DNA of 64,000 bases from Clostridiales bacterium UBA6386 (GTDB taxonomy: Bacteria > Bacillota > Clostridia > Oscillospirales > Oscillospiraceae). The stretch is from NCBI GenBank assembly GCA_002437585.1, contig DJQM01000017.1:21631-85630 (forward strand). The letters run 5' to 3'. Made by a program: the position numbers and the translations under genes. This document shows positions 51,175 through 59,529 of the stretch, one piece after another. Every line of letters starts with the position of its first letter. Position 1 is the stretch's first letter. The notes under the pieces were generated by a model, which did not search any database, was not told the DNA's origin, and was given only the letters and a program-made list of their open reading frames with translations.

Positions 51175-51208
51175 AAATGCCATTGCGAACCGGTTCGCAA
51201 TGGCATTT
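51175..51208 (-). terminator. 34-bp perfect palindrome, likely metG terminator
   Basis: AAATGCCATTGCGAACC with its exact complement: a perfect 34-bp palindrome ten bases beyond the metG stop, followed on the minus strand by TCCTTTC. Its core (TTGCGAACC/GGTTCGCAA) resembles the 3-prime arm of the nearby 40-bp hairpin repeat. Confidence 0.65.
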
Positions 51209-51218
51209 ACGGATTCAC

Positions 51219-53177
51219 TTAGCACAGCTTCGCGCCGGCGGGGATGGCGTCGTCCAGGATGACCAGGTGGAGCTTCTCCTCCCCCTGCTCGGTGTGGACG
51301 GCGGACAGCAGCATCCCGCAGCTCTCCCGACCCATCATCTTTCTGGGGGGCAGGTTCACAATGGCCACCAGGGTCTTGCCCACCAGATCCTCAGGCTTGT
51401 AGAACTTGGCAATGCCGGACAGAATCTGCCGGTCGCTGCCGGTGCCGTCGTCCAGGGTGAACTGAAGGAGCTTGTCGCTCTTCTTTACGTTCTGGCAGGC
51501 CTTGACCTTCACCGCCCGGAAATCACTCCTGCAGAAGGTGTCAAAATCCACCTTTTCTTCCGTCAGCGGCTCGATCTCAACGGCGGGCTTAGCGGGCTTA
51601 TTCAGAGCCTCCAGCTCGGCCAGCTCCTTCTCCAGGTCGATTCTGGGGAACAGAGCCGGGCCGGCCACGGTGACAGCGTCAGCAGGCAGCACGCCGAAGG
51701 TATTCAGGCTGTCCCAGTCCATCCGGGGATCGCCCAGCCGCTTGGCGATTTCCGCAGAAGTTGCGGGCATGAAGGGGCTGAGAAGCCCCGCGCAAATGCG
51801 GATGGTCTCCAGCAGGTTATACAGCACCCGGGCCAGGCGGGGCTTGTCCGCCTCATTCTTCGCCAGCACCCAGGGGGCGTTCTCATCGATATATTTATTG
51901 GCACGGGAGATGACCTTGAACACCACGCCCAGGCCGTTCTGGAAGGCGAACTTCTCCATCTCCGCCTCGTACGAATCCCGCAGACCGGACACCATGCCCA
52001 CAAGCTCGGCATCCTTCTCGCTGTCTTCCAGCTGCTCCGCACTCAGGCGGCCGCCAAAGTACTTCTGCGCCATGGCGACGGTTCGGGACACCAGATTGCC
52101 CAGGTCGTTGGCCAAATCCACATTGATGGTGTTGATCAGGGACTCATTGGAGAAATTGCCGTCGGAGCCGAAGGGGAAGGTGCGCAGCAGGAAGAACCGG
52201 AGGGCGTCCACACCGAACCGCTCGGACAGAATATAGGGGTCTACCACGTTTCCTTTGGACTTGCTCATCTTGCCGCCGTCCAGCAGCAGCCAGCCGTGGC
52301 CGTAGACCTTCTTGGGCAGCGGCAGATTCAGGCTCATGAGCATGGCCGGCCAGATGATGGAGTGGAACCGGACAATCTCCTTGCCCACAAAGTGGACATC
52401 CGCAGGCCAGAACTTACTGAGATCATGGTACCTGTCGTTTTCAAAGCCCAGGGCGGTCATGTAGTTGAACAGGGCATCGATCCACACATAGACCACATGG
52501 CCGGGGTCAAAGTCCACGGGCACGCCCCAGGTGAAGCTGGTCCGGGACACGCACAGGTCTTCCAGACCGGGCTTAATGAAGTTGTTGATCATCTCGTTGA
52601 CACGGCTGCGAGGCTCCAGGAAATCCGTGTTTTCCAGCAGATCCCGCACCCGGTCGGCATACTTAGAAAGCCGGAAGAAATAGGCTTCCTCTTCCGCGTC
52701 CTGCACCTCCCGGCCGCAGTCCGGGCACTTGCCGTCCACCAGCTGGCTCTCCGTCCAGAAGGACTCGCAGGGCTTGCAGTACTTGCCCTTATAGGTGCCC
52801 TTGTAGATGTCGCCGTTGTCGTGCATCTTCCTGAAAATTCTCTGGATGGCCGTCACATGATAGTCGTCGGTGGTACGGATGAACCGGTCATAGGAGATGT
52901 TCATCAGCTTCCACAGATCCAGCACACCCTTCTCCCCAGTGACAATGTTGTCCACAAACTGCTGAGGGGTAACGCCGGCCTCCTTGGCCTTGTCCTCAAT
53001 CTTCTGGCCGTGCTCATCGGTGCCGGTGAGGAACATCACGTTGTAGCCCTGGAGCCGCTTGAACCGGGCCATGGTGTCGGTTGCCACGGTGCAGTAGGCG
53101 TGGCCGATGTGCAGCTTGGCGGACGGGTAATAAATGGGGGTGGTAATATAGTAGTTTCCCCTGCATTTTTCGCACAT
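51219..53177 (-). CDS. metG: Methionine--tRNA ligase
   Basis: 652 residues. YYITTPIYYPSAKLHIGHAY carries HIGH; DGGKMSKSKGNVVDPYIL carries KMSKS. A zinc knuckle is seen as CKPCESFWTE and CPDCGREVQ. The C-terminal 110 residues are an OB-fold tRNA-binding domain (FRAVKVKACQNVKKSDKLLQ, then LPPRKMMGRESCGMLLSAVH). It charges initiator and elongator tRNA-Met. Expression is governed by the T-box leader upstream. AGGAGG precedes the ATG. Confidence 0.96.
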   Translation of the reverse strand: MCEKCRGNYYITTPIYYPSAKLHIGHAYCTVATDTMARFKRLQGYNVMFLTGTDEHGQKIEDKAKEAGVTPQQFVDNIVTGEKGVLDLWKLMNISYDRFIRTTDDYHVTAIQRIFRKMHDNGDIYKGTYKGKYCKPCESFWTESQLVDGKCPDCGREVQDAEEEAYFFRLSKYADRVRDLLENTDFLEPRSRVNEMINNFIKPGLEDLCVSRTSFTWGVPVDFDPGHVVYVWIDALFNYMTALGFENDRYHDLSKFWPADVHFVGKEIVRFHSIIWPAMLMSLNLPLPKKVYGHGWLLLDGGKMSKSKGNVVDPYILSERFGVDALRFFLLRTFPFGSDGNFSNESLINTINVDLANDLGNLVSRTVAMAQKYFGGRLSAEQLEDSEKDAELVGMVSGLRDSYEAEMEKFAFQNGLGVVFKVISRANKYIDENAPWVLAKNEADKPRLARVLYNLLETIRICAGLLSPFMPATSAEIAKRLGDPRMDWDSLNTFGVLPADAVTVAGPALFPRIDLEKELAELEALNKPAKPAVEIEPLTEEKVDFDTFCRSDFRAVKVKACQNVKKSDKLLQFTLDDGTGSDRQILSGIAKFYKPEDLVGKTLVAIVNLPPRKMMGRESCGMLLSAVHTEQGEEKLHLVILDDAIPAGAKLC

Positions 53178-53195
53178 AAGTATCTCCTCCTAAAT

Positions 53196-53462
53196 CAAAA
53201 AGCCGCCCTCGAACTTTCAGTCCAAGGGCGACAAAAACTGACGCGGTACCACCTTGATTCGCGCGTGAAACACACGCCTCTCAAATGCCTGTAACGGGAC
53301 ATCCCCGGGGATCCCTAAAGGCGGAAGCTCTGAGGCTTCCCTCTCGAAATCTCAGCTCCAAGACCATATTCTTCCGCTTTCCCCGTGCCTCCTCTCACCA
53401 AATGGAGGCTCTCTGACCGTTTCCGGCGGAATACTCTTCTTTTCAACGCCTTTGTCTGTATC
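53196..53462 (-). promoter_or_regulatory. Methionine T-box riboswitch leader
   Basis: The minus strand carries the T-box sequence AATCAAGGTGGTACCGCG (53242-53259), followed by the competing terminator stem GCCCTTGGACT/AGTTCGAGGGC (53205-53229) and a T-run. Upstream is a long stem I with AGTA and, in the specifier bulge after a GCGGAA arm, an ATG (53365-53367) that would read tRNA-Met. Uncharged tRNA-Met should stabilise the antiterminator and switch on metG. Spans most of the 317-base gap 53178-53494. Confidence 0.93.
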
Positions 53463-53468
53463 CCGGTT

Positions 53469-53498
53469 ATTATAGCCCTGACCTGCGCGATTTGTCAA
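53469..53498 (-). promoter_or_regulatory. Promoter of metG, overlapping the eutH stop
   Basis: TTGACA (53493-53498), 18 bases, TATAAT (53469-53474). The TGA inside TTGACA is the eutH stop codon (53495-53497). So the eut operon end and the metG promoter share bases. Confidence 0.85.
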
Positions 53499-54577
53499 GC
53501 CTTTTCCGATTTTCGGGTCAGAATCAGGGCAGCGGCGATGGCCGTGATACCGCCCACCAGCTTGCCCACGATCATAGCCCCCATCATTTCCGGGGCAAAC
53601 CCGGCGGTAAAGCCCAGATGGTCGCCGAAGACGAAGGCTCCGGAAACGGCGAAGGCAATGTTCACCACTTTGCCCCGCTCGTTCATGTCCTTGACCATGC
53701 CGAAGGCGGCGATGGAATTGGCCAGGCTGGCGAGAATCCCCGCCGCCGCGGCATCGTTGATGCCCAGCAGCCGTCCGGCGGCAAGCAGGGGCCTTCGCAG
53801 AAGCTTCGTCAGCACGAACACCAGGGGAAATGCCCCCGCCAGGACAATGGCAATGGTACCCACGGTTTCAAAGCCCTCGGAAATCGGCTCCATGCCCCGG
53901 ATGATGGGGCAGCCCGTCAGGGCTTCGCCGATGGCCGCCGCCAGGCCGATCGTGACCACCGCCACCACCAGCTTGCCGAAGACCTCAAAGCCTCGCACCA
54001 TGGCCTTTTCCGCCCGCCAGAGGCCCAGGGCGATGAGCAGGGCAATGAGCACGATGGGCACCAGGTTTCGCAGCACCATGGCAAGAGGAAAGCCCGCCGT
54101 CAGCCCGCCTGCCAGCACCCCAAGGGGGATGGTGACAATGCCGCAGAGAATGCCCTTAGCCATCACGGGACGGTCTTCCTCCCGTAAGATACCCATGGCC
54201 ACGGGAATGGTAAACACCACGGTAGCTCCCAGCATGGAGCCGGTGATAACCCCGCCCAGAGCCGCCGCCTGAGGATCGGCGGTGAGCTGTCGGGCGAGAG
54301 CTCCGCCGCCCATGTCGCAGGCAAGGAGCGTCCCGGCGAACATGGCCGGGTCTGCCCCCAGGAAGGTGTAAATGGGTACTACCACCGGCTTTAGTACCGC
54401 CGCCAGCACCGGAGCCAGGCAGACGATTCCCACCATGGCCAGTGCCAGAGAGCCCATGGCAAGGATTCCCGCTTCAAATTCCTTGCCCAGACCCCACCGG
54501 TTGCCGAAAATCCGGTCGATGGCTCCTAAGACGGCAAAGCCTGCCATGATGGCAATGAGGATTTCGTGAAATGACAT
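53495..54577 (-). CDS. eutH: Ethanolamine transporter EutH
   Basis: 360 residues, about ten transmembrane helices. Typical EutH stretches: AGFAVLGAIDRIFGNRWGLG, GADPAMFAGTLLACDMGGG, GVITGSMLGATVVFTIPVAM, and GFETVGTIAIVLAGAFPLV. It facilitates ethanolamine uptake when the external concentration is low. Last gene of the eut operon, two bases after eutN; its stop codon lies inside the metG -35 box. Confidence 0.94.
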   Translation of the reverse strand: MSFHEILIAIMAGFAVLGAIDRIFGNRWGLGKEFEAGILAMGSLALAMVGIVCLAPVLAAVLKPVVVPIYTFLGADPAMFAGTLLACDMGGGALARQLTADPQAAALGGVITGSMLGATVVFTIPVAMGILREEDRPVMAKGILCGIVTIPLGVLAGGLTAGFPLAMVLRNLVPIVLIALLIALGLWRAEKAMVRGFEVFGKLVVAVVTIGLAAAIGEALTGCPIIRGMEPISEGFETVGTIAIVLAGAFPLVFVLTKLLRRPLLAAGRLLGINDAAAAGILASLANSIAAFGMVKDMNERGKVVNIAFAVSGAFVFGDHLGFTAGFAPEMMGAMIVGKLVGGITAIAAALILTRKSEKA

Positions 54578-54579
54578 GG

Positions 54580-54816
54580 CTACCCCTGCTTTTCATCTAC
54601 AATTGCTACCACCGCCGCGTCCACCGGGGCATCCATGCAGTACCGGGAGGCCACGGTGCCCGTGGCCAGCAGCACCCGGTCTCCGGCTCCCGCCCCCACC
54701 TGGTCAGCCGCCACGATTTTTTCGCCCTCGGCTTCCACCACCAGGAAGGTCTGACCCTGCAAGCAGGCCGCCTTCCGGGTGGCCCAGATGGCACCTACCA
54801 CTTTTCCAACCTTCAT
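54580..54816 (-). CDS. eutN: Microcompartment vertex protein EutN
   Basis: 78 residues of the EutN/CcmL family: KVGKVVGAIWATRKAACLQG at the start, FLVVEAEGEKIVAADQVGAG and DRVLLATGTVASRYCMDAPV with DAAVVAIVDE at the end. Pentamers of this protein close the twelve vertices of the shell. Overlaps the upstream gene by four bases. Confidence 0.94.
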   Translation of the reverse strand: MKVGKVVGAIWATRKAACLQGQTFLVVEAEGEKIVAADQVGAGAGDRVLLATGTVASRYCMDAPVDAAVVAIVDEKQG

Positions 54817-55211
54817 TTTGTTCCCTCCATGATCTCCCTGGCCAGGGGTGTCAGCACCGCCCCGGGGGCTGGCTGTCGCCCCTGGCTTCTGAGAAGCCGG
54901 GCTTCCTCCGCGGTAACGAGCTTCTTCCGCCCTCCGTCGGTGAAGAGTACGCCCCAGTTCTTCAGCTCCCGCTGAGCCGCCGTCAGGCTGCCGGAGAGTG
55001 CCCGGTTTTTCGGTGCTTCCGGCAAGCCCGGCGTGTAAAGATACACGCTTTTTCCCTGAGCCAGCGCCTCCAGCACCGGCTCATCGCAAAATTGCAGCAG
55101 CTCGGATAAGGATAAAGAGCCGATAACCACTGCCTCAAAAGGAGCCTCGGTCACATATTCGTAGCCCAAGTCCAGGGGCGGCTCCCGCCCCACCAGCAAT
55201 GCCCGGGTCAT
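54813..55211 (-). CDS. Uncharacterised protein of the eut microcompartment operon
   Basis: 132 residues. I do not recognise a named family with certainty. The N-terminal half looks like a small Rossmann-like unit: RALLVGREPPLD, YVTEAPFEAVVIGSLSLSEL and GKSVYLYTPGLPE. The C-terminal half carries WGVLFTDGGRKKLVTAEEAR, a pattern seen in small proteins of Firmicute eut and pdu loci. No signal peptide or membrane helix. Overlaps pduL upstream and eutN downstream by four bases each, so co-translated with shell and enzyme genes; a role in assembly or cofactor handling is a guess. Confidence 0.6.
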   Translation of the reverse strand: MTRALLVGREPPLDLGYEYVTEAPFEAVVIGSLSLSELLQFCDEPVLEALAQGKSVYLYTPGLPEAPKNRALSGSLTAAQRELKNWGVLFTDGGRKKLVTAEEARLLRSQGRQPAPGAVLTPLAREIMEGTK

Positions 55212-55813
55212 GGGAGCAGCCTCCCCAGGTCGCCCTTTTGAAAGCCGCAGGCGTTGGCTTCGTCGTAATCCAGATGCACGAAGCTGGCAAACTCCGGACT
55301 GACCCGGACGGCCAGGTCTTCAAAGATCACCGGCCGGGCGGTGTAGGTCTGAAGCTTAACCTTCTGGCCGTTTTTCACGCCAAATCGCTTTGCGTCCTCC
55401 GGGGTCAGGTGGACATGACGTTTCGCGGCAATGACCCCCTGGGAAAGGACGACCTGCCCCCGCTCCCCTTCCAGGGTGATCCCCGGCGTGTCCGCCACGT
55501 CCCCGGACAGGCGCACAGGCGGCGAAATGCCCAGGGTTTTCCCGTCGGTAAGGGAAATCTCCACCTGAGCCGCTTGCCGCTCAGGGCCTAACACGGCCAC
55601 ATTGCGGAAGCTGCCCTTGGGTCCCGTCACCGTCACCCGCTCCTTTGCCAGATACTGCCCGGGCTGGGACAGAGGCCGCTCCGGGGTCAGGCCATGGCCG
55701 AAAAGGGTCTGCGCCTGAGCGGCGGTGACGTGGACATGCCGCCCGGAGGCCTCCAGCTCCACGAACAGCCGCCCGGCTACCGCCTGGGAAAGCTCTTGCA
55801 ATTGTTCACCCAT
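55208..55813 (-). CDS. pduL: Phosphate propanoyl/acetyltransferase PduL (EutD function)
   Basis: 201 residues with the duplicated PduL beta-barrel. Zinc-binding histidines lie in ASGRHVHVTAAQAQTLFG near 25-42 and AAKRHVHLTPEDAKRFGV near 128-145, with HLDYDEANACGF near the end. It converts acetyl-CoA and phosphate to acetyl phosphate and recycles CoA inside the shell; the PduL type replaces the unrelated EutD Pta. I chose the ATG at 55813: GGGAGG sits six bases before it, and the first ATG (55819) is too close. Confidence 0.93.
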   Translation of the reverse strand: MGEQLQELSQAVAGRLFVELEASGRHVHVTAAQAQTLFGHGLTPERPLSQPGQYLAKERVTVTGPKGSFRNVAVLGPERQAAQVEISLTDGKTLGISPPVRLSGDVADTPGITLEGERGQVVLSQGVIAAKRHVHLTPEDAKRFGVKNGQKVKLQTYTARPVIFEDLAVRVSPEFASFVHLDYDEANACGFQKGDLGRLLP

Positions 55814-55824
55814 ACGCATCCTCC

Positions 55825-57252
55825 CTAGTGTTCCAGCCGTTCCAGAATTTTCTGTGCCAGCAGCTCCACCAGCTCCGGGCTGTGAACCCCCTCCGGCTTG
55901 GCTTCTTCCCTGCCCCAGGCCACCCGGCGGATGTTGATGAGATCCAGCGGCGAAATGTTATTGGAGGAAGTGCTTCCTCCCACCGCCCCGCAGCCCAGGG
56001 TCAACGCCGGGAACAGACCCGTCTCCGCCCCGATGCCCCCCAGAGCCGCCGGGGTGTTCACGAGAAAACGGGACACGGGGATTTTTTCCGCGAATTTCCG
56101 GACGACCGCTTCATCTCTCGCGTGGATGGAGAAGGTATGACCCCGACCCTCAAAATCCAGGATTTCCATACATTTGGCCAGAACCGCGTCCTCGCTGTCC
56201 ATCACATAGAAGCCCAGCACCGGGCAGAGCTTTTCCATGGAATAGGGGTAGGCGATGCCCACTTCCCGTTCCCTGGCTACCAGGATTTTTGTGTCCGGCG
56301 GCACGGAAATGCCCGCAAGCTTTGCCAGATGGACAGCGGTTTTTCCCACTACCTCCGGGTTTAGTGTCCCACCGGGGCGGAAGAGAATGGCCGCCAGCTT
56401 TTTCCCGTCCTCCGGCGACAGAAAGCAGTAGCCCTGCTGTTTTGCCTCCGCCACTACCTGATCTTCCAGGGTGCGCTCCACAATAATGCTCTGCTCGGAG
56501 GCGCAGACCGTGCCGTTGTCGAAGGTCTTCGACCGGGCGATTCTGGCGAGCGCCTGCCGGATATCCGCGCTGTGGTGAATGAAGGCAGGGCCGTTTCCCG
56601 CTCCCACGCCGATGGCGGGCTTGCCGGAGGAATAGGCCGCCTTCACCATGCCAGGCCCGCCGGTGGCGAGAATCAGCCGGACAGGCTCCGCGCCCATCAG
56701 CTCCTGACAGCCAGCAAGTGTCGGAACCGTCAGGCACTGGACGCTTCCCGCCGGTGCTCCGGCACTTTCCGCCGCCTGAGCGACGGTCTTCACCGCCGCC
56801 AGGGTGCAGCGGGCGGCCTTCGGGTGAGGCGAAAACACGATGGGATTTCCCGCCTTCAGGGCGATCATGGCCTTATAGCACACGGTAGAAGTGGGGTTGG
56901 TGCTGGGGACGATGGCGGCGATGACCCCCACCGGTACGCCGATTTCCCAGACCCGATCCTTCCCGCTCTTTCGCAGAAGGCCCACGGTCTTCATACCCCG
57001 GACGGCCTTGGCGACGGTTTCGGAAGCAAACCGATTCTTCGTGATCTTGTCCGGCACATTGCCGAAGCCCGTTTCCTCCACGGCGTTCTTCGCCAGAGTC
57101 TCCGCCTGGGCGGAGAACGCCGAGGCGATGGCCTCCACGATGGCATCCAGCTTCTCCTGCGGAAAATCCGCCAGAAGGTGCTGCGCCTTTTCCGCCTGCC
57201 GGGCAAGGGTTCTTGCCTCCTGCCGGGCGGCCAGATCCTGATCCAGTTCCAT
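55825..57252 (-). CDS. eutE: CoA-acylating acetaldehyde dehydrogenase EutE
   Basis: 475 residues, aldehyde dehydrogenase fold. VGVIAAIVPSTNPTSTVCYK (NAD-binding), LILATGGPGMVKAAYSSGKP and the catalytic Cys in FDNGTVCASEQSIIVER near 270. It converts acetaldehyde to acetyl-CoA. The C-terminus SPELVELLAQKILERLEH is an amphipathic helix of the kind used as an encapsulation signal, placed at the C-terminus as in some EutE. 11 bases before pduL, 13 after eutB. Confidence 0.94.
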   Translation of the reverse strand: MELDQDLAARQEARTLARQAEKAQHLLADFPQEKLDAIVEAIASAFSAQAETLAKNAVEETGFGNVPDKITKNRFASETVAKAVRGMKTVGLLRKSGKDRVWEIGVPVGVIAAIVPSTNPTSTVCYKAMIALKAGNPIVFSPHPKAARCTLAAVKTVAQAAESAGAPAGSVQCLTVPTLAGCQELMGAEPVRLILATGGPGMVKAAYSSGKPAIGVGAGNGPAFIHHSADIRQALARIARSKTFDNGTVCASEQSIIVERTLEDQVVAEAKQQGYCFLSPEDGKKLAAILFRPGGTLNPEVVGKTAVHLAKLAGISVPPDTKILVAREREVGIAYPYSMEKLCPVLGFYVMDSEDAVLAKCMEILDFEGRGHTFSIHARDEAVVRKFAEKIPVSRFLVNTPAALGGIGAETGLFPALTLGCGAVGGSTSSNNISPLDLINIRRVAWGREEAKPEGVHSPELVELLAQKILERLEH

Positions 57253-57265
57253 GTGTTACCCTCCC

Positions 57266-58630
57266 TTAGAACAGCAGGCTGGAGCCGTCCCCCGCCTTCT
57301 TCGTCAGCCTGCCGTTTTCCACAAAGCCCATTTTCTCCAGCCACCGCTGAAACTCCGGGATAGCGGTCTTGCCGGTGATCTCCCGCAGAGCCGCCGTTTC
57401 CCGGAAGCCGGTGGTCTGGTAGTTGAGCATGATGTCATCCCCATGAGGAATGCCCATAAAGTAGTTGCAGCCCGCCAGCGTCAGAAGGCTCGCCAGATTT
57501 TCAATGTCGTTCTGGTCGGCCTTCATGTGGTTGGTATAGCAGCAGTCGCAGCCCATGGAAATCCCCGTGAGCTTGCCCATGAAGTGATCCTCCAGCCCCG
57601 CCCGGGTGACCTGCCGGGCATCGTACAGGTATTCCGGCCCGATGAAGCCCACCACGGTGTTGACCAGGAAGGGCTGGAACCGCTTGGCAAAGCCGTAGCA
57701 CCGGGCCTCCATAGTCACCTGATCGGTATCGTGGTGGGCGTTGGACGACAGCTCCGAACCTTGGCCGGTTTCAAAGTACATGACGTTTGGGCCTTCGGCG
57801 GTGCCCTCCTTCAGAAGCAGCTGCCGGGCCTCCTCCAATGTGGCGGCGTCGAAGCCGAAGGCCTCGTTGCCCTTCTGGCTTCCGGCGATGGACTGGAAGA
57901 TCAGGTCACAGGGCGCGCCCGCCCGGACGGCCTTCATCTGAGCGGTGACATGAGCCAGCACGCAAATCTGGGTAGGAATCTGCCAGTGCTCCCGGATTTC
58001 CTGGAACCGGCGCAGAACCCGCCCTACCTGCTCCGGGCTGTCCGTCACCGGGTTCAGGCCGATGACCGCGTCCCCCGCGCCGAAGCTCAGACCCTCCAGC
58101 GTAGAAGCGGTAATGCCCTCCGGGTCGTCGGTGGTGTGGTTGGGCTGCAGGCGGCAGGAAAGGGTACCCGGCAGGCCGATGGTGGTATTGCAGTGGGCGG
58201 TGACGGTGATTTTATTTGCGGCGTAGATAAGGTCTAGATTGCCCATGAGCTTGCACACCGCCGCCACCATTTCCGAGGTCAGCCCCCGGCTGATTCGCCG
58301 GATGTCCTGGCCGGTGGTGGTCTCGTCCAGGAGCCACTCCCGGAAGTCCGCCACCGTCCAGCCCCGGATGTTCCGGTAGACCTGCTCGTTTACGTCGTCC
58401 TGAATGATCCGGGTGACTTCGTCGGCCTCATAGGGAACGGCGGGATTCTCCCGCAGCTGCCCCAGGGTCACGGCGGAGAGCACCACCTTGGCCGCTACCC
58501 GCTCCTGGGCGGTCTCCGCCGCCAGGCCTGCCAGCTTGTCCCCGGTTTTTTCCTCGTTTGCCTTGGCCAGAACCTGCTTTACGTCCCGGAATGTATAGGT
58601 TTTTCCCAGCAATGTGGTTTTCAGCTTCAT
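57266..58630 (-). CDS. eutB: Ethanolamine ammonia-lyase large subunit EutB
   Basis: 454 residues, close to the family length. MKLKTTLLGKTYTFRDVKQV start, NPAVPYEADEVTRIIQDD, GLNPVTDSPEQVGRVLRRFQ, FQSIAGSQKGNEAFGF and FETGQGSELSSNAHHDTDQV with CDCCYTNHMKADQNDIENLA. With EutC it forms the adenosylcobalamin-dependent lyase giving acetaldehyde and ammonia. The ATG at 58630 aligns with the family start. Unusually separated from eutC by eutL, eutM, eutT and a repeat. Confidence 0.95.
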   Translation of the reverse strand: MKLKTTLLGKTYTFRDVKQVLAKANEEKTGDKLAGLAAETAQERVAAKVVLSAVTLGQLRENPAVPYEADEVTRIIQDDVNEQVYRNIRGWTVADFREWLLDETTTGQDIRRISRGLTSEMVAAVCKLMGNLDLIYAANKITVTAHCNTTIGLPGTLSCRLQPNHTTDDPEGITASTLEGLSFGAGDAVIGLNPVTDSPEQVGRVLRRFQEIREHWQIPTQICVLAHVTAQMKAVRAGAPCDLIFQSIAGSQKGNEAFGFDAATLEEARQLLLKEGTAEGPNVMYFETGQGSELSSNAHHDTDQVTMEARCYGFAKRFQPFLVNTVVGFIGPEYLYDARQVTRAGLEDHFMGKLTGISMGCDCCYTNHMKADQNDIENLASLLTLAGCNYFMGIPHGDDIMLNYQTTGFRETAALREITGKTAIPEFQRWLEKMGFVENGRLTKKAGDGSSLLF

Positions 58631-58691
58631 ATTCCTCATCCTTATCCGAAGCGGAGGGCGGCAAGCCGCCCCCGCTCTAGTGCGATTTTGC

Positions 58692-58859
58692 TTAGGGAAA
58701 CTCTGAATAAATCGTCTGCGGCTGGATAGCGGATCTTTTTCTCTATCCGTGCGGCTTCAAAAGCGGGAAATACATCAAGTATTCCTCCGCTTTTGAACCC
58801 TTCGGCTAAAGAAAAATCTCTCACTCCCAGCTCTTGCCGATTTAATCAGAGCTTCCCTT
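58692..58859 (-). repeat. MITE-like repeat, copy D, inside the eut operon
   Basis: On the minus strand it begins AAGGGAAGCTCTGATTAAAT and ends ATTTATTCAGAGTTTCCCTA. About 22-bp imperfect terminal inverted repeats; an internal inverted pair (TTCAAAAGCGG/CCGCTTTTGAA) adds to a long foldback. It overlaps the last 14 bases of eutT. It occupies most of the 215-base gap between eutT and eutB. Confidence 0.87.
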
Positions 58860-59529
58860 TCTCCTGGATCATCAGAAGATACAGCATACTGCTCATCCGG
58901 TTCAGAGCCTTGGGGATGTCCTCCCGAATGAGGTTCCCCTCCCGGTCGGAAAAGGCCTCCACCGCCTCCAGCTCCGCCGAGCGGGCAAAGCACCGAACCC
59001 GGTTCAGCCCGGCGATCACCGAGCCGTCGGCGGCCTGGGGCATGAAATGGGGCTGGCCGTAGGAATCCTGGGGCATGTGGCTGCGCTTTCGCTGCTCGGC
59101 CTGGGTCAGGCCGCAGAGGGTGTCCTGCCCCAAAGGCTCTTCCAGCACGTCACAGCGAAGGATTTTCCGGGCGAAATCCAGGATTTCACCCAGTGCCCCC
59201 TCCGGTGCCCCCGGTATCTGCTGGCAGAGGATCAATTCTGCCTCCAGGGTGTCCATTTTCCCCCGAAAACGGATTCTGGGGTGGGTTTTGGGCACCAGAA
59301 TTTCTGCGTTCAGGTGGGTCATATGCTCCGGCTTTTCCTCTACGAAGCCGCCGGATAACAGCCGATAGCGTTCCGGCCTTGCCTGGGAGCCAGGCAGGAT
59401 TTCTATCCGTTCCCGGCGCAGATAATCCCGGGCATCGCTTGTCAGCTGGTCGCCCTTGCCCAGGTAGTAGACCCGCCTGCCCTCCCGGTTGCGGATGTTG
59501 GCCCGGACGGCCTGCTCGTCATACAGCAT
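58846..59529 (-). CDS. eutT: Ethanolamine-utilisation cobalamin adenosyltransferase EutT
   Basis: 227 residues. NREGRRVYYLGKGDQLTSDA, TPEQVAYL-like start absent but ILPGSQARPERYRLLSGG and VEEKPEHMTHLNAEILVPKT, with RIRFRGKMDTLEAELILCQQ, the EutT core. It makes adenosylcobalamin for EutBC. The C-terminal Gly-Lys-Leu and the TGA stop (58848-58846) are encoded by the terminal sequence of the repeat copy D. Overlaps the eutM stop by one base. Confidence 0.9.
   Translation of the reverse strand: MLYDEQAVRANIRNREGRRVYYLGKGDQLTSDARDYLRRERIEILPGSQARPERYRLLSGGFVEEKPEHMTHLNAEILVPKTHPRIRFRGKMDTLEAELILCQQIPGAPEGALGEILDFARKILRCDVLEEPLGQDTLCGLTQAEQRKRSHMPQDSYGQPHFMPQAADGSVIAGLNRVRCFARSAELEAVEAFSDREGNLIREDIPKALNRMSSMLYLLMIQEKGKL

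Noticed and set aside
51033..53294. A 753-codon plus-strand open frame
   Set aside because: It is the mirror of metG and its T-box; metG has HIGH and KMSKS motifs on the other strand.
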